Source: Siphonodentalium dalli
Lineage: Eukaryota; Mollusca; Scaphopoda; Gadilida; Siphonodentaliidae
Reading direction: 5' to 3'
Length of the DNA: 64,000 nucleotides
Assembly: GCA_032622095.1 (NCBI GenBank)
Contig: CP136066.1
Coordinates: 63,952,609 to 64,016,608 of the forward strand
Position 1 is the stretch's first letter. Each line of letters begins with the position of its first letter. The notes under the pieces are model-generated. The model made no database searches. It was not told the DNA's origin and saw only the letters and a list, made by a program, of their open reading frames with translations. The translations under genes were made by a program, and so were the position numbers. Positions 1 through 11,747 of the stretch are shown here, in pieces.

Positions 1-11
1 AGAGTAAAATC

Positions 12-304
12 CAATCAGATTGAAGTTCCCCAGTTGAATTTGGTGATATTCACCAATTATTCACCTCAATTATGCATTTTATTTTCTGCAAATTAGGTGA
101 TAAAGAAACTGAACAGAAGGAAAAAACTAAAACAATGTTATTTTGAGACTATAGATACTTCCCAGAGGATGAGGCCTAAGCAGAATGAAATCTCCAGAGG
201 GTGAACATTGTGATGTCAGCCTGCTGTGTGGGATAGCATCACTAAATTCACCCTCCGGGAACCTCATTCTGCAAATGATAGACACACTATTTAAAAGCAT
301 GAAT
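12..304. mobile_element. Family C MITE, long copy
   Basis: Non-coding element with a left segment (AGATTGAAGTTCCCCAGTTG) and a right hairpin whose arms read CTCCAGAGGGTGAA and TTCACCCTCCGGGAACCTCA. The same order of segments recurs near 34.4, 42.5 and 56.3 kb. The ends are fuzzy here and no target duplication is evident. Confidence 0.7.
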
Positions 305-323
305 GTTCAACACAGTTAGCTGA

Positions 324-785
324 CCAGGGTTCATGCTGTCGGTTCCCAATGGCCAATTTTCTTTTGGAAAAATGGCCAAAATAAAATTACATTTGCCAAA
401 AAGTTTCACGAGGAATTCAGCAATTACCTCTCAAATTATCATCAGATCTCCATGAAACACTTAATTCGTTATCAGGTAATCAGCAGTTACTCCCCTGTGT
501 ATGAATAACAATATACCAAATGTCACACACGTTTATTCTTCTCAAAACAATGATGCTGGAATAGTGTGCTTTATTATCAAGTGACAATACTTTACTGTAT
601 TGTGGTTTCAAATTATGACAATGTAGGCGAATCAGAGCTATTTCATGTTTTAGATTTGGTTTTCACGATGCTCCGAAATTTTGGTTTTTCAATTTGGCCA
701 AAGTTTCCGAAAAATGGCCAAAAATATTCAGAAATGGCCCAAAAAAAAGAGGCCAAAAGAATTTTGCGGCCAGCGTGAACCCTGG
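324..785. mobile_element. MITE with CCAGGGTTCA inverted ends
   Basis: The left end CCAGGGTTCATGCTG is matched by the reverse complement of the right end (CAGCGTGAACCCTGG). Both arms continue with similar 'aatggcca' motifs. CAGGG-type termini resemble hAT elements, but I could not find a clean 8-bp target duplication. The 70-residue ORF inside is fortuitous. Confidence 0.6.
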
Positions 786-801
786 GCACAGACTGCGGCT
801 C

Positions 802-865
802 AATAAGATTAGAGAGCTTTATAAGATTAAAGAGCTTTAGAGCTTTATAAGATTAGAGAGCTTTT
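802..865. repeat. Short tandem repeat (AGAGCTTTATAAGATTA)
   Basis: Three to four imperfect copies of a 17-20 bp unit containing AGAGCTTTATAAGATTA. No coding content. Confidence 0.7.
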
Positions 866-976
866 GACCATTTTCCATTTAAAACAAGAGATTGGACAAT
901 TTAGAACAACAGAAGCTGGCGTACCATGTAATGCCTGTTTTATCAAATTCATCAACTAGCAATATCCATATTCAAC

Positions 977-1193
977 TACAGTAATGCCCTAAGTAATCGA
1001 CTCTTTAACCACAGCAGAATTATGGGTAACTTTTCAGGATTTAGTCGGAAATATGGCTTGTTGGCATTCATCGGAAAGCTCTTGGGGAGAGCTTTCCGAT
1101 GAATGGCAACAAGCCATATTTCCGACTAAATCCTGAAAAATTACCCATAATTCTGCTGTGGTTATGGAGTCGATTAATCAGGGCATTACTTTA
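977..1193. mobile_element. Family A palindromic MITE (mariner-like)
   Basis: Near-perfect palindrome of about 217 bp. The left arm starts TACAGTAATGCCCTAAG and the right arm ends with its complement (GGGCATTACTTTA, the last bases mutated). The CAGT terminus and TA flank fit Tc1/mariner-derived MITEs. At least eight other copies or fragments lie in the window. Confidence 0.85.
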
Positions 1194-1341
1194 CCTTCAC
1201 AAGATTGCATCAATATTATAGGACTTGTTTTGTTGAATTTGATAAATGTTATTGGGTATCACGTTACCCAATATTAATGTGTCAATGTCACTAAACTGTA
1301 TACAATGATATGCTTCAATGGTTCCGGAATGCGGATTCACG

Positions 1342-1446
1342 TACAGTAATGCCCTAAGTAATCTCGGGAGAGCTTTCCGATGAATGGCAACAAGCCATAT
1401 TTCCGACTAAATCCTGAAAAGTTACCCATAATTCTGCTGTGGTTAA
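1342..1446. mobile_element. Family A MITE, rearranged copy
   Basis: Begins with the family A left end (TACAGTAATGCCCTAAG), then jumps to the central hairpin and the right arm, and stops before the right terminus. Most of the left arm and the right tip are deleted. The 65-aa ORF starting here is read out of the MITE arm and is not a gene. Confidence 0.8.
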
Positions 1447-2559
1447 ACAACTCGGCCATTTCCACTTCGCTTGGAAATAACCTCTTCCATAAATATAAAC
1501 CATATTCGCACAATGCTACACTACATGGCCCTGATAATAAGGTGATGACCTGGACTTGTAGAATAGATGTGAATTGAGCAGAATTTATTCACTGCATGAC
1601 TGTACCAAACTTCATCATGGATATTAAATAGTGGTGTACAGTAGTAAATAGATCCAAGTTTAACAGACAACAAATGTATTTCCCGGTAGTATGCACATGA
1701 TCAGTCACGTGATTGAAATAGTCTGACAGATATGGTGTCTATATATGTCAAGAGGTTATTTCCGAATAAATCTGAAATGAGGAGTCGTTGAGAATGAGCT
1801 GAATATATAACTATAGTAGTGCAGGCCTAGTGGAGTGAAGTCATGAATATCACGACATGGTTAAAACTTATACAAACAAAAATTATTAGATACAATGTTC
1901 AGCTTTAATTAATACATCAAATTGTTATTCTCACAAAAGCTACATAAAATAAATACCTATATAAATTCATACAAGTAAATGATTAAAATTCAGAAAAAAA
2001 TAAATAAAACAAATATATAATTAATAAACTGATAATGAAATGACAGCACTGGTTCAGAAGTCTAAAATAAGCCAAAATTACTATCATAAATTATTGGAAA
2101 GCTTGAAATTTGAAATAAATTTCACATGATTAAAGGGACCCATGGAGAAATTTTATTTTTATATTATTAATAACTCTCCAATGATGAAAACTTGCATGTT
2201 GAAACCATTGTTATATATTTACATACTAAGTGTGATTATCACTAAATCCAGCATTTCGATTGGTCGGCGCCCACGTGACTAGTTGCAGTTATTTCTCGGT
2301 AAACGCGCAACAGCTTATAACTGCAACCCCATAATTACATCGATACCGGAAAGAAAAACGCGTAATGTTTTGGGCGCATTTGGACTCGCGCAGGATTGAC
2401 TTAAATTAAATCATCAGGTTTCAATATACAGAAATTGTTCCTTTTAACTTTTGCCAAGGGTGCTATGGGATATTTTGGGCTGGTTTTGTCACGATACACT
2501 TTTCGATTTAAATACATTTAAAAAAGTGGCTTTTTCGCTAAATGTATATAAATATAAGG
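1447..2559. other. Gene-free AT-rich stretch
   Basis: I see no coding exon, RNA gene or clear repeat boundary in this stretch. It is AT-rich with short homopolymer runs and has a slightly GC-richer patch near 2260-2400. Confidence 0.5.
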
Positions 2560-2858
2560 ATTAACTGTCATGTGGACTGTTTTTTATGGAGATGTAACCG
2601 TGAGGTTAGTGGTCATAACTTGTATGTAAAACCCGAATTTATGACCACTTACCTCATGGTTACATCTCCATAAAAACAATCCACATGACAGTTAATCGTT
2701 ATGTAAACAAAACTGTTACAGTGATTTGCCAACAAACATCGCTAATGATGTAACTTGTAAGTTAAATTATTTTAGTCTAAACATGAAGTTTGATGAAACA
2801 TTGGTATCTTATTGGACTTTGATTATCAACTCCACTGTAACAGTAATGTTTACATAAC
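2560..2858. mobile_element. Two adjacent palindromes (MITE-like)
   Basis: The first hairpin (about 2560-2696) has arms of about 50 bp beginning TTAACTGTCATGTGGA and ending with the complement, so it is bounded by TTAA on both sides. A second inverted pair (GTAAACAAAACTGTTACAGTG with CACTGTAACAGTAATGTTTAC) spans about 2703-2852. Confidence 0.6.
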
Positions 2859-2897
2859 AATGGTTTCAATATGTGAACTCTCGTTATTTGAGAGTTA

Positions 2898-3286
2898 TTA
2901 ACCCTTTACCCAACATAATGGCCCTGTGCCAATGCATTCTCTTATATATGCGAGTCGACCATAGGTCGCCTCGCATATATAAGAGAATGCATTGGCTTAA
3001 CACATTAAAAATTATAAAATTGTTAAAGAATGTAAGAAAAAATGGCAATTTTTTTTTTTTTTAAACCAATGCATTCTCTTATATATGCGAGGCGACCTAT
3101 GGTCGACTCGCATATATGAGAGAATGCATTGGCACAGGGCATAACTGTAACCATCACAATGTGGTCAATGAGCCGGTTCCAATGATATCCATATTTGTAT
3201 GGTTCTATTGAGACAGACCGAAGATATTTTAGGCTGTTGAAGCTTTATTTGGCCGGTTTTGGCCGGTTTGTTGGGTAAAGGGTTAA
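2898..3286. mobile_element. Family B MITE (TTAA-flanked, piggyBac-like)
   Basis: Starts TTAACCCTTTACCCAACA and ends TTGGGTAAAGGGTTAA. Inside are two hairpins, each built from GCATTCTCTTATATATGCGA and its complement around a GTCGACC/GGTCGCC loop, separated by an AT-rich spacer. TTAA target sites with CCCTTT termini are characteristic of piggyBac-derived MITEs. No transposase. Confidence 0.85.
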
Positions 3287-3496
3287 TAATGAAAATACAT
3301 GTAAGAACAAAGTCAATCTGTTTTACATGTACTTATGATAGTTGTTTCACAGACTTTTATAAAATTTATGTTATTTTGAATAAAAGGTCGGTGACCAAAA
3401 TATTCCCTGACGAAGGTGGCAGGTTTGAAGGATTTATGGGTTTCAGCTGAGGTACGGCCTTTTAGAAGCCCACCGACAATATGTAACCATTATAGA

Positions 3497-3664
3497 TACA
3501 GTAGTGCCCTAAATAATCGACCCCTTAACCACAGCAGGATTATGGGTAATTTTTCAGGATTTAGTCGGAAATATGGCTTGTTGCCATTATTTCCGACTAA
3601 ATCCTGAAAAATTACCCACAATTCTGCTGTGGTTAAGGGGTCGATTATTTAGTGCATTACTGTA
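3497..3664. mobile_element. Family A palindromic MITE
   Basis: A 168-bp copy flanked by TA, starting TACAGTAGTGCCC and ending GCATTACTGTA. It is shorter than 977-1193 because the central hairpin is reduced to its tip. Confidence 0.85.
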
Positions 3665-3727
3665 AGTGGGTAACACGACTGATAGGGTAAGCAAACACCA
3701 CACCTTGTCACTAGAATGACACAAAGT

Positions 3728-3995
3728 GGGCATTTTCAGGGCCTCAACCAGCCTGCCCACCCCAACTCTCGACCCCCAAGCATTAACCAAACTGGGACGT
3801 CTGGTGCCTCACCGAATATGTGGTGATATGCAGAAACAGGTCTACTGTAATATTGCAATGACAAAAGTGTCCATCAAGTTAAACGAGATTTGGCCCGTGC
3901 AGATGCAAAGTACAGTCGCTTTAAAAAATAGTGGCCATTTTCAGGGGCATCAACCAGCCTGCACCACCCTGACTATCAACCCCTGATCATTAGAT
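3728..3995. repeat. Imperfect direct duplication
   Basis: A segment reading GGGCATTTTCAGGGCCTCAA and a following GACCCCCAAGCATTA recurs about 205 bp downstream (GGCCATTTTCAGGGGCATCA, CAACCCCTGATCATTA). Overlapping short ORFs are not conserved between the copies. Probably a dispersed repeat with tandem core units. Confidence 0.45.
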
Positions 3996-4460
3996 ATCCG
4001 ACTAGCTAAATGACAGCATAACACAATCCTGTGAAGAAGGCCTAGGTATGTCCCGGTTGTAGAAAATTACTTTAAATATTAAATATTTGTTTCATTGTAC
4101 AAACAGACATCTATCTATCAACTTATGTATTTGACCATATTTTCAAATAACATTTCCAACAGCATATAAAACCAATTTTGACCATTTTCTGCAATTAAAA
4201 CCAGGCTCACCATTTTAATAAATGAGAATTCAATTTTTTCAGTAACAATAAATATTGCACAAACAGATAAGATCTTTCAACAATTCCATTAAACATATTA
4301 CCAATGTTGGCAGCACAATAGACTCAATTTGCTTCACCACTGTCAGCTTGGAATATCGGCAATACTAACTGCTGGCATAATCCAAGCTCCAACCCATGTT
4401 TTTCCTAACACATAGCTTATGCATATAGTTGGTAGTGGGAAGTTATCTTGTTTGTATATT
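3996..4460. other. Gene-free stretch
   Basis: No exon, RNA gene or repeat boundary that I can support. Confidence 0.4.
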
Positions 4461-4907
4461 AAAGGTACTCAATTTTATTTGATGGTCCCCATATCATCAG
4501 ATTCCAACAACAACAACATTTTTTGAAATGCCGCTTCAGTTATCAGAATCGATTAATTGCCCAAAATTAATGCTAACCAGTCAACTATAGTATAAAATTG
4601 CCCAAAACCTGTTATTTATCTACATTTTGTTTAAAGAAATTTGGCTGGTTTGTCAAATATCCTACACAAAAAAGCCACTTGATTTTAGAGTTATCCATCT
4701 TCATCGGCAATTAGGTCCGAGACTTCTTGTCGACTTTTTAATGGGCGTCTAAAAGTATCGGTGGTGAAAAATAATAGATTTCAAAAATTGATATCTGATC
4801 ACTCATGAGCTTTGATGGGTGGGTTCCTAAACTCGAATAAAATATTTTTTACCTCGGAAGCCAAGGAAATAGTAATTTGCGAGCGTTAATTCAGATTATG
4901 CATCTTT
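4461..4907. mobile_element. Family D MITE-like element
   Basis: Left end AAAGGTACTCAAT and right end GATTATGCATCTTT form imperfect inverted termini. Internal landmarks (ATTCCAACAACAACAAC, AGAGTTATCCATCTTCATC, GAGCTTTGATGGGTGGGTTC) recur in copies at about 19.6, 31.5, 33.8, 37.8, 51.7 and 55.2 kb. Non-coding. Confidence 0.75.
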
Positions 4908-5012
4908 AATAGCAGTGCCCAAAATTATTCATGATATTGAAAATTGAAGTGCAACTTTTTCGGATCTCAATGATCTTAAAATCGGTATATTTGATGCCAA
5001 ATGAGTGATATA

Positions 5013-5036
5013 TTAACCCTTTCTATACTAAATGGA
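5013..5036 (+). mobile_element. Family G terminus fragment
   Basis: TTAACCCTTTCTATACTAAA matches the terminus of the family G elements at 34.8 and 48.5 kb, and a similar piece at 5844-5868 lies in the same orientation. No matching opposite end was located nearby. Apart from this, 4908-5330 holds nothing recognisable. Confidence 0.45.
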
Positions 5037-5330
5037 TTTTCCTACTCAGTTACAAAAGTGTACATTGGAATGATCTATTATACATTTGTAGGGGTGTTGC
5101 TCTCAACCGATGTCACGAACTGACAAAGACGAAGAAAATTTAGTATGCCAAAAACAACAAATATAACAACATATACAACATGCTTATAAAATTACTTTCA
5201 AAACATGAAGTTTTCATGATAGAACAATGTGTGGAAATGGCAACATTTTGATAAAAAAGATAGCATGCTAAATAATGACGTCATGACAAGGGTGAAGTAT
5301 TCTGTCATGAAGGGAGATAACCAGGCCTCA

Positions 5331-6182
5331 AAACATTGTGCCGGACATTTGCAGCATGAGGTCCCCAGAGGGTGAATTTAGTAATGCTACTCTACACAGT
5401 GAACCAGCATCACTGATTTCACCCTCTGGGGACTTCATTCTGCTTATGCCTCCTTTTCTCTGGAAAGTACCTTTATTCTCAAATTAACAAGTTTTTCAGT
5501 TTCTATAGAAAAGTTTCTTTTTCTTTTTTAGTTTAGTTTCTTCATATTCCAAAATTGGCAGATGACACAATGAGTAACTGAGGTCACCAATGGGTGCACA
5601 TCACCATCTGGGAACTAAAATATGTGTCTAGGTCTCCCATAGCAAATGAGACCATGCAGAATGAGGTCCCCAAAGGATGAATTTGGTGATGCTAGCCCAT
5701 TGTGCAGGGTAGCGTCACTAAATTCACCCTCCGAGGACCTCATTCAGCAAAAGTCCAGCACCATATTTTGAGGTATGGAGATTACGAGCTGCTTGTCTAC
5801 TCAAAACGTGAGCAGACTACACTCAATTATGCATGAGAAACATTTAACCTTTTCTATACAAAATGGATTCAGCTACAGAAATGGCAACAAGCCATATTTC
5901 CCCAAAAATTATGTATTACATAATATGGTAAGAGGTATCACAAAATATACCTAAGTGCAAGCCTTGAAATAGTGTGCCTGTCATTTGCAGAATGAGGTCC
6001 CCAGAGGGTGAATTTAGTGATGCTACCCCGCATAGCGGGCTAGCATCACCAAATTCACCCTCTGGGGACCTCATTCTGCTTACACTTCAGCAGAATGAGG
6101 TTCCCAGAGGGTGAATTTGGTGATGCTAGCCTGCTATGCGGGGTAGCATCACTAAATTCACCCTCTGGGGACCTCATTCTGC
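5331..6182. mobile_element. Cluster of four family C hairpin elements
   Basis: Four hairpins lie at 5351-5443, 5656-5748, 5987-6079 and 6090-6182. Each begins GC(A)GAATGAGGTCCCCAGAG and ends with the complement. The last two are separated by only about 10 bp. Short flanks such as CAAGCCTTGAAATAGTG (5957) match the outer ends of longer copies elsewhere. Non-coding. Confidence 0.8.
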
Positions 6183-6530
6183 AGTCTTTTAGTCCAACGT
6201 TTCCTTTGATGTAAATCAGCCAGTGAAATCGGTAGGGATAATACTGGTTTACATCAAGTATGGTTGCCTTATTCTTCTAACTATTGACTAACGAGATGTG
6301 CATCATGATGCATTATAAAACAGTTTTTGGCACTCATGGCTGTCACATGACAGGGTGATCAAATGATCTACCGGTATATGAAGTTTGGTGATGATCGGCT
6401 GAGGGATGTGGTCTGTAGGCTGTGCCGGCAGCCATCTTTTTAATCGAAAATTGTTCAATATTCGATAGCTCCCATCTAGAAGTGATCCTAAACATGTCTG
6501 TAAATTTTCAAAACAATTTTCCAATATATA

Positions 6531-6735
6531 GAAACAGAACAGAAGGGGAAAAAGTATTTAAAAACAATGTTAATTTGAGACTATAGATAAATCCCAGAAG
6601 ATGAGGCATAAGCAGAATGAGGTTCCCATAGGGTGAATTTGGTGATACTTGCCCACTGTGCGGGGTAGCAAAACTAAATTCACCATCTGTGAACCTCATT
6701 CTGAAAATCACAGACACACTATTTCAAGGCTTGGA
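6531..6735. mobile_element. Family C MITE, left-truncated
   Basis: Contains the conserved AATTTGAGACTATAGATA segment, a hairpin (6612-6703) and the right-hand end TATTTCAAGGCTTG. The two overlapping minus-strand ORFs at 6.3-6.7 kb are accidental reads of this element and its flank. Confidence 0.7.
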
Positions 6736-6943
6736 ATAATGAATGGAATTGACCTAAGAAGTCCCATGAACATTTGTTTAAAAATGTCCCATACAGTCAG
6801 CTCGATCGTCTGATTTTAGCTGCAAAATAACATTGAGCAAGCTCACACGGCGTTCGACTATCACATCCCAGTCTTCAATCTTCAAAAACAACCACAAAGT
6901 GGCTAACATCATATTGAACAAAATTCATATGTCCTTGGCCAAA

Positions 6944-7169
6944 TGTACGGTGCTTATTAGTTTTGCACATATAGCGTACCTGCATTGGCATCGCAGACTA
7001 TTATAAGAAATGTAAGGTGCTTATCAATTTTGCTCATACTAGTACTACATACAGCGTACCTGCATTGGAATCACAGACTATTATAAGATATTGTGCTGGA
7101 TTGATGGAAGCATGAACGGTGTGGGGTTGACGGCCACAGCAGGGATTGGGGTTGACAGCCACAGCAGGG
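6944..7169. repeat. Two small tandem duplications
   Basis: A unit of about 76 bp ending GCAGACTATTATAAGA / CACAGACTATTATAAGA is duplicated at 6944-7090. A 25-26 bp unit GGGGTTGACGGCCACAGCAG is duplicated at 7118-7169. Neither is coding. The rest of 6736-7984 is AT-rich and unremarkable, except that 7376-7500 resembles 9228-9330 (family H). Confidence 0.6.
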
Positions 7170-7984
7170 ATTGGGGAATCCTATTCTGTAATTGTAATGA
7201 TTACATAATTTTCAAGTTTTTGTAGTGTATTTGTAAACAAGAATTCTAGGAGTCAAGGTATTTTATTTGTCATTTTGCAAACTGGAGAGTATTTTAAATT
7301 ACTTCTGATTTATATCAATTATACAGGGTAATGGTATTAAAGATGGTTATCTCTTTAAATAATAAATTTGAATTAGTTGCGTGGGTATAAAATAATAAAT
7401 ATGAATTGAAAACCCCTGTCCGGAAAGGCTTCTATCAATTAATGTTGATATTATTTCAAATATTTTATTATGAAATGAGATGATTAATTGGGACACTTTA
7501 TTGTACAGACCATTCAGGTGATATCTATATAGTGATAGAGATCATTAGGCTGTTCCAAGAGCTACGTACCAAACGTCAAATGTCCCAGATTGATTGATTG
7601 TATTGTTTTATTCCATAGTTATAAGCGATAATGAGTCTGATTAACGTTTATTTACTAATTTATCATATCGTGATACGTATCGCATCGTTAGTCATGTATA
7701 ATGATTTGTATCACATTGTGACAAAGTGTATCTTTACAGCCCTACAGTGTTTCCATTTAATTATTTGACGCAAATGGAGCCATGAAGAAGCAATTCAAAT
7801 AGAGACGATAAGAACACTTTTCTTGGCTTTCACAGAATTTATAATGCAGCATTATGTGAAATCAATGACCTTGAATATTACTATTAAAAGGAGGAACATT
7901 ACTTTTAATGACTGCCCATAATAATTTACATAGATAATTAATGTAAATATTTGAAGAATATCAAATGGCTCACATAGTAAGCAG

Positions 7985-8500
7985 GACATATCGTCGGTGA
8001 GATTCGAAGGGGTCGTAAAGTCGTTTTGGAGCGACCATTTCTATTGTAGATTCGTAATCAGCGGACTCAATTACATTGGGTATATTAAACTGTGACCCCA
8101 ATATCCAATCAGAAGTGTGAATTTTCATAAATCTGATTGGCTGAAAAATCCATATCGAAAAGGACGTAAAATTATACGACATATTCGTATTACCATCAGT
8201 CATGGAGTCGTGGATATTGGATTCAAAAGGCATTTCACTTATTTCACACCCCGATGAGATTTGACAGAACATATATGACTGGCGCGTACATGAATATGTA
8301 CATGCACATTCAAGGACAACTGCCGCAAAGTGTGATCAATTGTTTCTTATTTATACTTAATAAACATCGCAAAACATGGAAACAACGAAAAACGCCAATT
8401 CGAAATTGTCGTAAATAAGTCAGAATCATTTTTTTGTCTCTGCTGAACAATTGCAAATTTGACACTATGACCTCTTCGAATTTCACCGACGATATAGAGA
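7985..8500. mobile_element. Inverted-repeat element
   Basis: TATCGTCGGTGAGATTCGAA at 7989 is matched in reverse complement by TTCGAATTTCACCGACGATA near 8476, giving arms of roughly 28 bp about 0.5 kb apart. It lies just past the 3' end of the minus-strand gene. The 100-aa minus ORF inside has no recognisable domain. Confidence 0.6.
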
Positions 8501-8581
8501 ATTAAAGAAATACATGTAATAAGCATTCATACATCTGGCCACGTAATGTTTAACCATTCATACAAAGTGATGTTTACTCGT

Positions 8582-8831
8582 TTAACCATTGTTCATACAC
8601 TGTGAGGTTTCTGCGTCCTCAATTTCTTCAAGTTCTATGTCTGGGTTGTTAGCCTGTGTGAGTTCCTTGACTGATTCCTCGTAAGTTGGACCCTGAATAG
8701 CCTCGTCGTATGAGGGAGGAGGCTCGTAGTCGACATCTGATGGAGAAGTGTGTCTATGTAAAGGCGAACCATTGATACCAAGTTGGATGACATCATTATA
8801 CAGGGGCGGAGCACAGTCTCCAGGCGGTAAG
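8582..8831 (-). CDS. Two-PPxY membrane protein, exon 4 (terminal)
   Basis: Terminal coding exon. The acceptor (TTTTTTCTATCCAG on the minus strand) precedes it, one base completes Gly145, and 82 further codons end in TAA at 8582-8584. It encodes residues 146-227 of the tail, including PPLY (about 153-156) and PPSY (about 183-186, inside EPPPSYDEA). The end is acidic (IELEEIEDAE). PPxY motifs are known ligands for WW domains such as those of NEDD4-family ubiquitin ligases. I found no good AATAAA signal downstream. Confidence 0.8.
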
Positions 8832-8866
8832 CTGGATAGAAAAAAAACATTTTTTTAATATAACTT

Positions 8867-9340
8867 GTTAAAGGCCTACTTAATTTTCAAATCACCGGAT
8901 CACATTATATACAACATATTCCATGTTATATACCATTTGAAATAGGAAGCTCCAAAACATTGTATTATCAACTGATCGGTTCGAATAAACTGGGAACATA
9001 TTGTTTTTGTCGAGGTAACGAGGTGTGTTCTCTGCTTAATTTTGATCTAGACTGTACTTTACAGTATGTTATTCTCAATGGAAGAAGAATAACTCTATCT
9101 GTTAGTTTGAATTCTGATGCATTCTGGGTTGACAATGGGGGAAGTTTTGTAATGCTGAGCATTCGAAAATTAAGTGGGCCTTCAAAGATGGTCTGTCTCT
9201 TCCTAAACAAGTTTTATATAATTTCCTGGGTATAAAATAACATGAGTCAAAGACTCCTGTTTGGAAACACTTCTAGCAATTAATAATGTTTTTATATCAA
9301 TGTTTTCTTATATAATGCGATAATCAATTAAGACATTTTT
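8867..9340. mobile_element. Family H dispersed repeat in intron 3
   Basis: Shares long blocks with 13815-14280 (ATACCATTTGAA, GGAAGCTCCAAAACATT, CTGCTTAATTTTGATC-like text) and, more distantly, with 56741-57000 and 7376-7500. Inverted ends are not clear. The two overlapping opposite-strand ORFs here are not conserved between copies. Confidence 0.55.
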
Positions 9341-9491
9341 TGTTAATATTTTAAGTTTTCGGGATAATTTTAGGGTTTCGGGACCAAGTGCGCAGGCCTG
9401 AGAAACGGGAATTTGACATTGCTATTTAGCTTTTTTAGCACAAATGGCATACATCACCTCCGTTAGGAGAATAGGGGACAACTATACTCAC

Positions 9492-9604
9492 CCATAGTTC
9501 ATGTGGGGTTCCATATCAACCGTGTCCATGATAACAGTTACAGCGCCAACACCATCGTTGCGATTAACAACCATTGTTGTCACTGTACCAGGTTCAATCG
9601 GCAC
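9492..9604 (-). CDS. Two-PPxY membrane protein, exon 3
   Basis: A 113-nt exon between an acceptor (TATATCACAG) and a GTGAGT donor on the minus strand. It encodes residues 108-144 plus two bases of Gly145, reading VPIEPGTVTTMVV early and MDTVDMEPHMNY at the end. It joins exon 2 at a codon boundary and exon 4 with the split codon restored. It forms the juxtamembrane part of the tail between TM2 and the PPxY motifs. Confidence 0.78.
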
Positions 9605-10231
9605 CTGTGATATATGATAGTTGAAGGAATTAGGAACAATTCTTTCATATAAATAGGAAAATGAATAAGGCCACAGCAATTTTATTAGTTGATTTACTAG
9701 TGTTTGGGGGGGGCTAACCCCAGGATTTTGAAAGGGCCGATTTACGAACATGGAGGGAACATTTTTTTTTAAATCCAGGCAGGTCTTGGCAATTACTCCA
9801 CATGATCCTGGTGAATGCATATCTGATATCTTCACTTGAAATCATTTTTTTATGAATAAAAATAAATAAAACCCAACACATTAATATGTCAATTATTGTC
9901 CTTTTCCCATGTTTTTATGACTGATAGAACGGTTTGGTGAGAAGTGTAAAACAAACACCATAGGCAAAAACAACAATTAATTTTTCTTTTAAATTTTGAT
10001 AAAACAGTTGTCAGTCAGTTCGTAAACCAACTACATGTAATCAAATTGGTGTCGCCTAATAATCGGAAAAACATGAATTGCCCATAATCGTGAATTATCG
10101 GGCTGCATCTTTCACTTGTAACAGGATTGAATGCAAATGTGTTTGTCAGAAACTTCAAAGGTTTACTGCAGTGTAACAATAAGTACCAAGTATTGGATCT
10201 AATCTACCAAATGCACAATTCATGCTGAATT
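9605..10231. other. Intron 2, proximal part
   Basis: Intronic sequence of the PPxY gene. It has a G-rich GTTTGGGGGGGGCT patch near 9700, but no exon or recognised repeat up to the family A MITE at 10232. Confidence 0.45.
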
Positions 10232-10437
10232 TACAGTAATGCCCAAAGTAATTGACCACTTAACCACAGCAGAATTATGGGTAACTTTTCAGGATTTAGT
10301 CGGAAATATGGCATGTTGCCATTCATCGGGGAGAGCTTTCCGATGAATGGCAACAAGCCATATTTCCGACTAAATCCTGAAAAGTTACCCATAATTCTGC
10401 TGTGGTTAAGGAGTCGATTACTTAGAGCATTACTGTA
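10232..10437. mobile_element. Family A palindromic MITE in intron 2
   Basis: TA-flanked, about 206 bp, with nearly perfect arms meeting at a GGGGAGAGC centre. It starts TACAGTAATGCCC and ends GAGCATTACTGTA. Confidence 0.85.
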
Positions 10438-10439
10438 AG

Positions 10440-10745
10440 TCAGACCTAAAAAAAATGAGCATCGCTGTGCATGGCAAATTATGTCCATGGTAATTCTAAC
10501 AAAGGGCTATAACTCTTGTGAAAATTGGCGGGTGGAACCCAAATTTGAACTTGACCTGTATTTTGGGCTAGTAAACCCACATTCCAAATTTCATTCCATT
10601 CAGTTGAGACTGTCTAAAACTATCATCTGGAAATCAAAAACGAGCGGACAGATGTACATGTACATTCGGACAGATGGACGAACAGACAGACGGAAACCTC
10701 AGCAATATGCCCCTAACTTCCTATGGGGGTTGAGGGCATAATAAA
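10440..10745 (+). mobile_element. SINE/pearl-like element with GACA tail region
   Basis: Contains a core like the 18.7-19.3 kb repeats (ACTCTTGTGAAAATTGG, AACCCAAATTTGAACTTGAC), then a CGGACAGATGGACGAACAGA microsatellite-like stretch and a 3' block ending CCTATGGGGGTTGAGGGCAT. The order core, GACA-like repeat, short 3' end matches molluscan pearl-type/Helentron-derived non-autonomous elements. The 86-aa ORF is incidental. Confidence 0.55.
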
Positions 10746-11145
10746 GTTGAGGTACTGTATTGTGCTAAGTATTGACCCAGTAACTGATATTATTATGTGA
10801 TAACTGTGGTAAAACAATAACTGCAGTTAAAGTTTCCATGACTGCTGCGGCATGGCAATTAAATTTAATAAAGAAACCCCGGAATGCGGATACACTCTAG
10901 CTAACTGCTGACTGTTGGCGAATTTAATTTCTATACTAGTATATAAATGTTCTGGACCCACAATTGTACTGGAAGTTACCATTTCATACCAGTTGATGAT
11001 TACATGCGTTTTAACCATACAATCCTCTGGTTGTCCTTGTGGTTTATAACAGTGTTTAAAGTCTATCCAAAATGCGGTTTAAATGTGGTGCCACCCCGGT
11101 TCAATGAGTCAAGTTACTAAAAAATAGGGCTGTACAGTACTTTAC

Positions 11146-11288
11146 CTGGACGTCGCTCGTGGGTGTATCATTGTTCTGCTTACAAGCCAACAAGAACTGT
11201 CTCATTGAAAACAGTAGTAATAACAGAGAGAGCACTATCAACAATGGACCTGTCATTGAAATCTTCCCACCGAAAACATCGTTGAAGC
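11146..11288 (-). CDS. Two-PPxY membrane protein, exon 2
   Basis: A 143-nt exon after TTATTTTTCTAG, with a GTAAAG donor on the minus strand. Its first two bases complete Gly60, then 47 codons encode FNDVFGGKISMTGP, the second membrane segment (about residues 72-94, leucine-rich) and a polar stretch to Gln107. A plus-strand ORF over the same bases is the antisense shadow. Exon phase agrees on both sides. Confidence 0.8.
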
Positions 11289-11747
11289 CTAGAAAAATAA
11301 GAACGAGTGGTCAATCCGGACGTCGACCATTATGTTTACCATACTATGGTATGGGTAAACATAAAAAGAGAATAATTTTTTATTTTTTTTTTAAATTGTT
11401 ATTGAAGAGATTCTGATATATAGAGGATGATTAGGGTCACTAATAAGTCGCAATTCTATACAAAATTTATTAACCGAGTGCTTTAGCAAGACTCGAATCA
11501 AATTTAGTGGACGAGGTTAATAATTTTTTTTATAGAATTGCCACGAATTTGAGATCCATTTTATCACATAATCACACTTTAGCACAACCAAAGAGGAAGT
11601 AAAGACACCTTCAAGAAAAATTATAGTTCCATTTTAATGTGTCTTTTCATGTTGACAAAATTGTTCAGCCACCCTTATCACCATGTTTATCTCAAAGTCA
11701 ACACTAAACGACCCAACACAAATCAAATATTATAAATATATTATAAC

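Noticed and set aside
2898-3286. Regularly spaced palindromes considered as a CRISPR array or rho-independent terminators
   Set aside because: There are only two hairpins per element, no spacers and no cas genes; the elements are TTAA-flanked MITEs in an intron-bearing animal genome.
7970-8272. 100-aa minus ORF just downstream of the PPxY gene
   Set aside because: It overlaps the arm of an inverted-repeat element and shows no domain or splice support.
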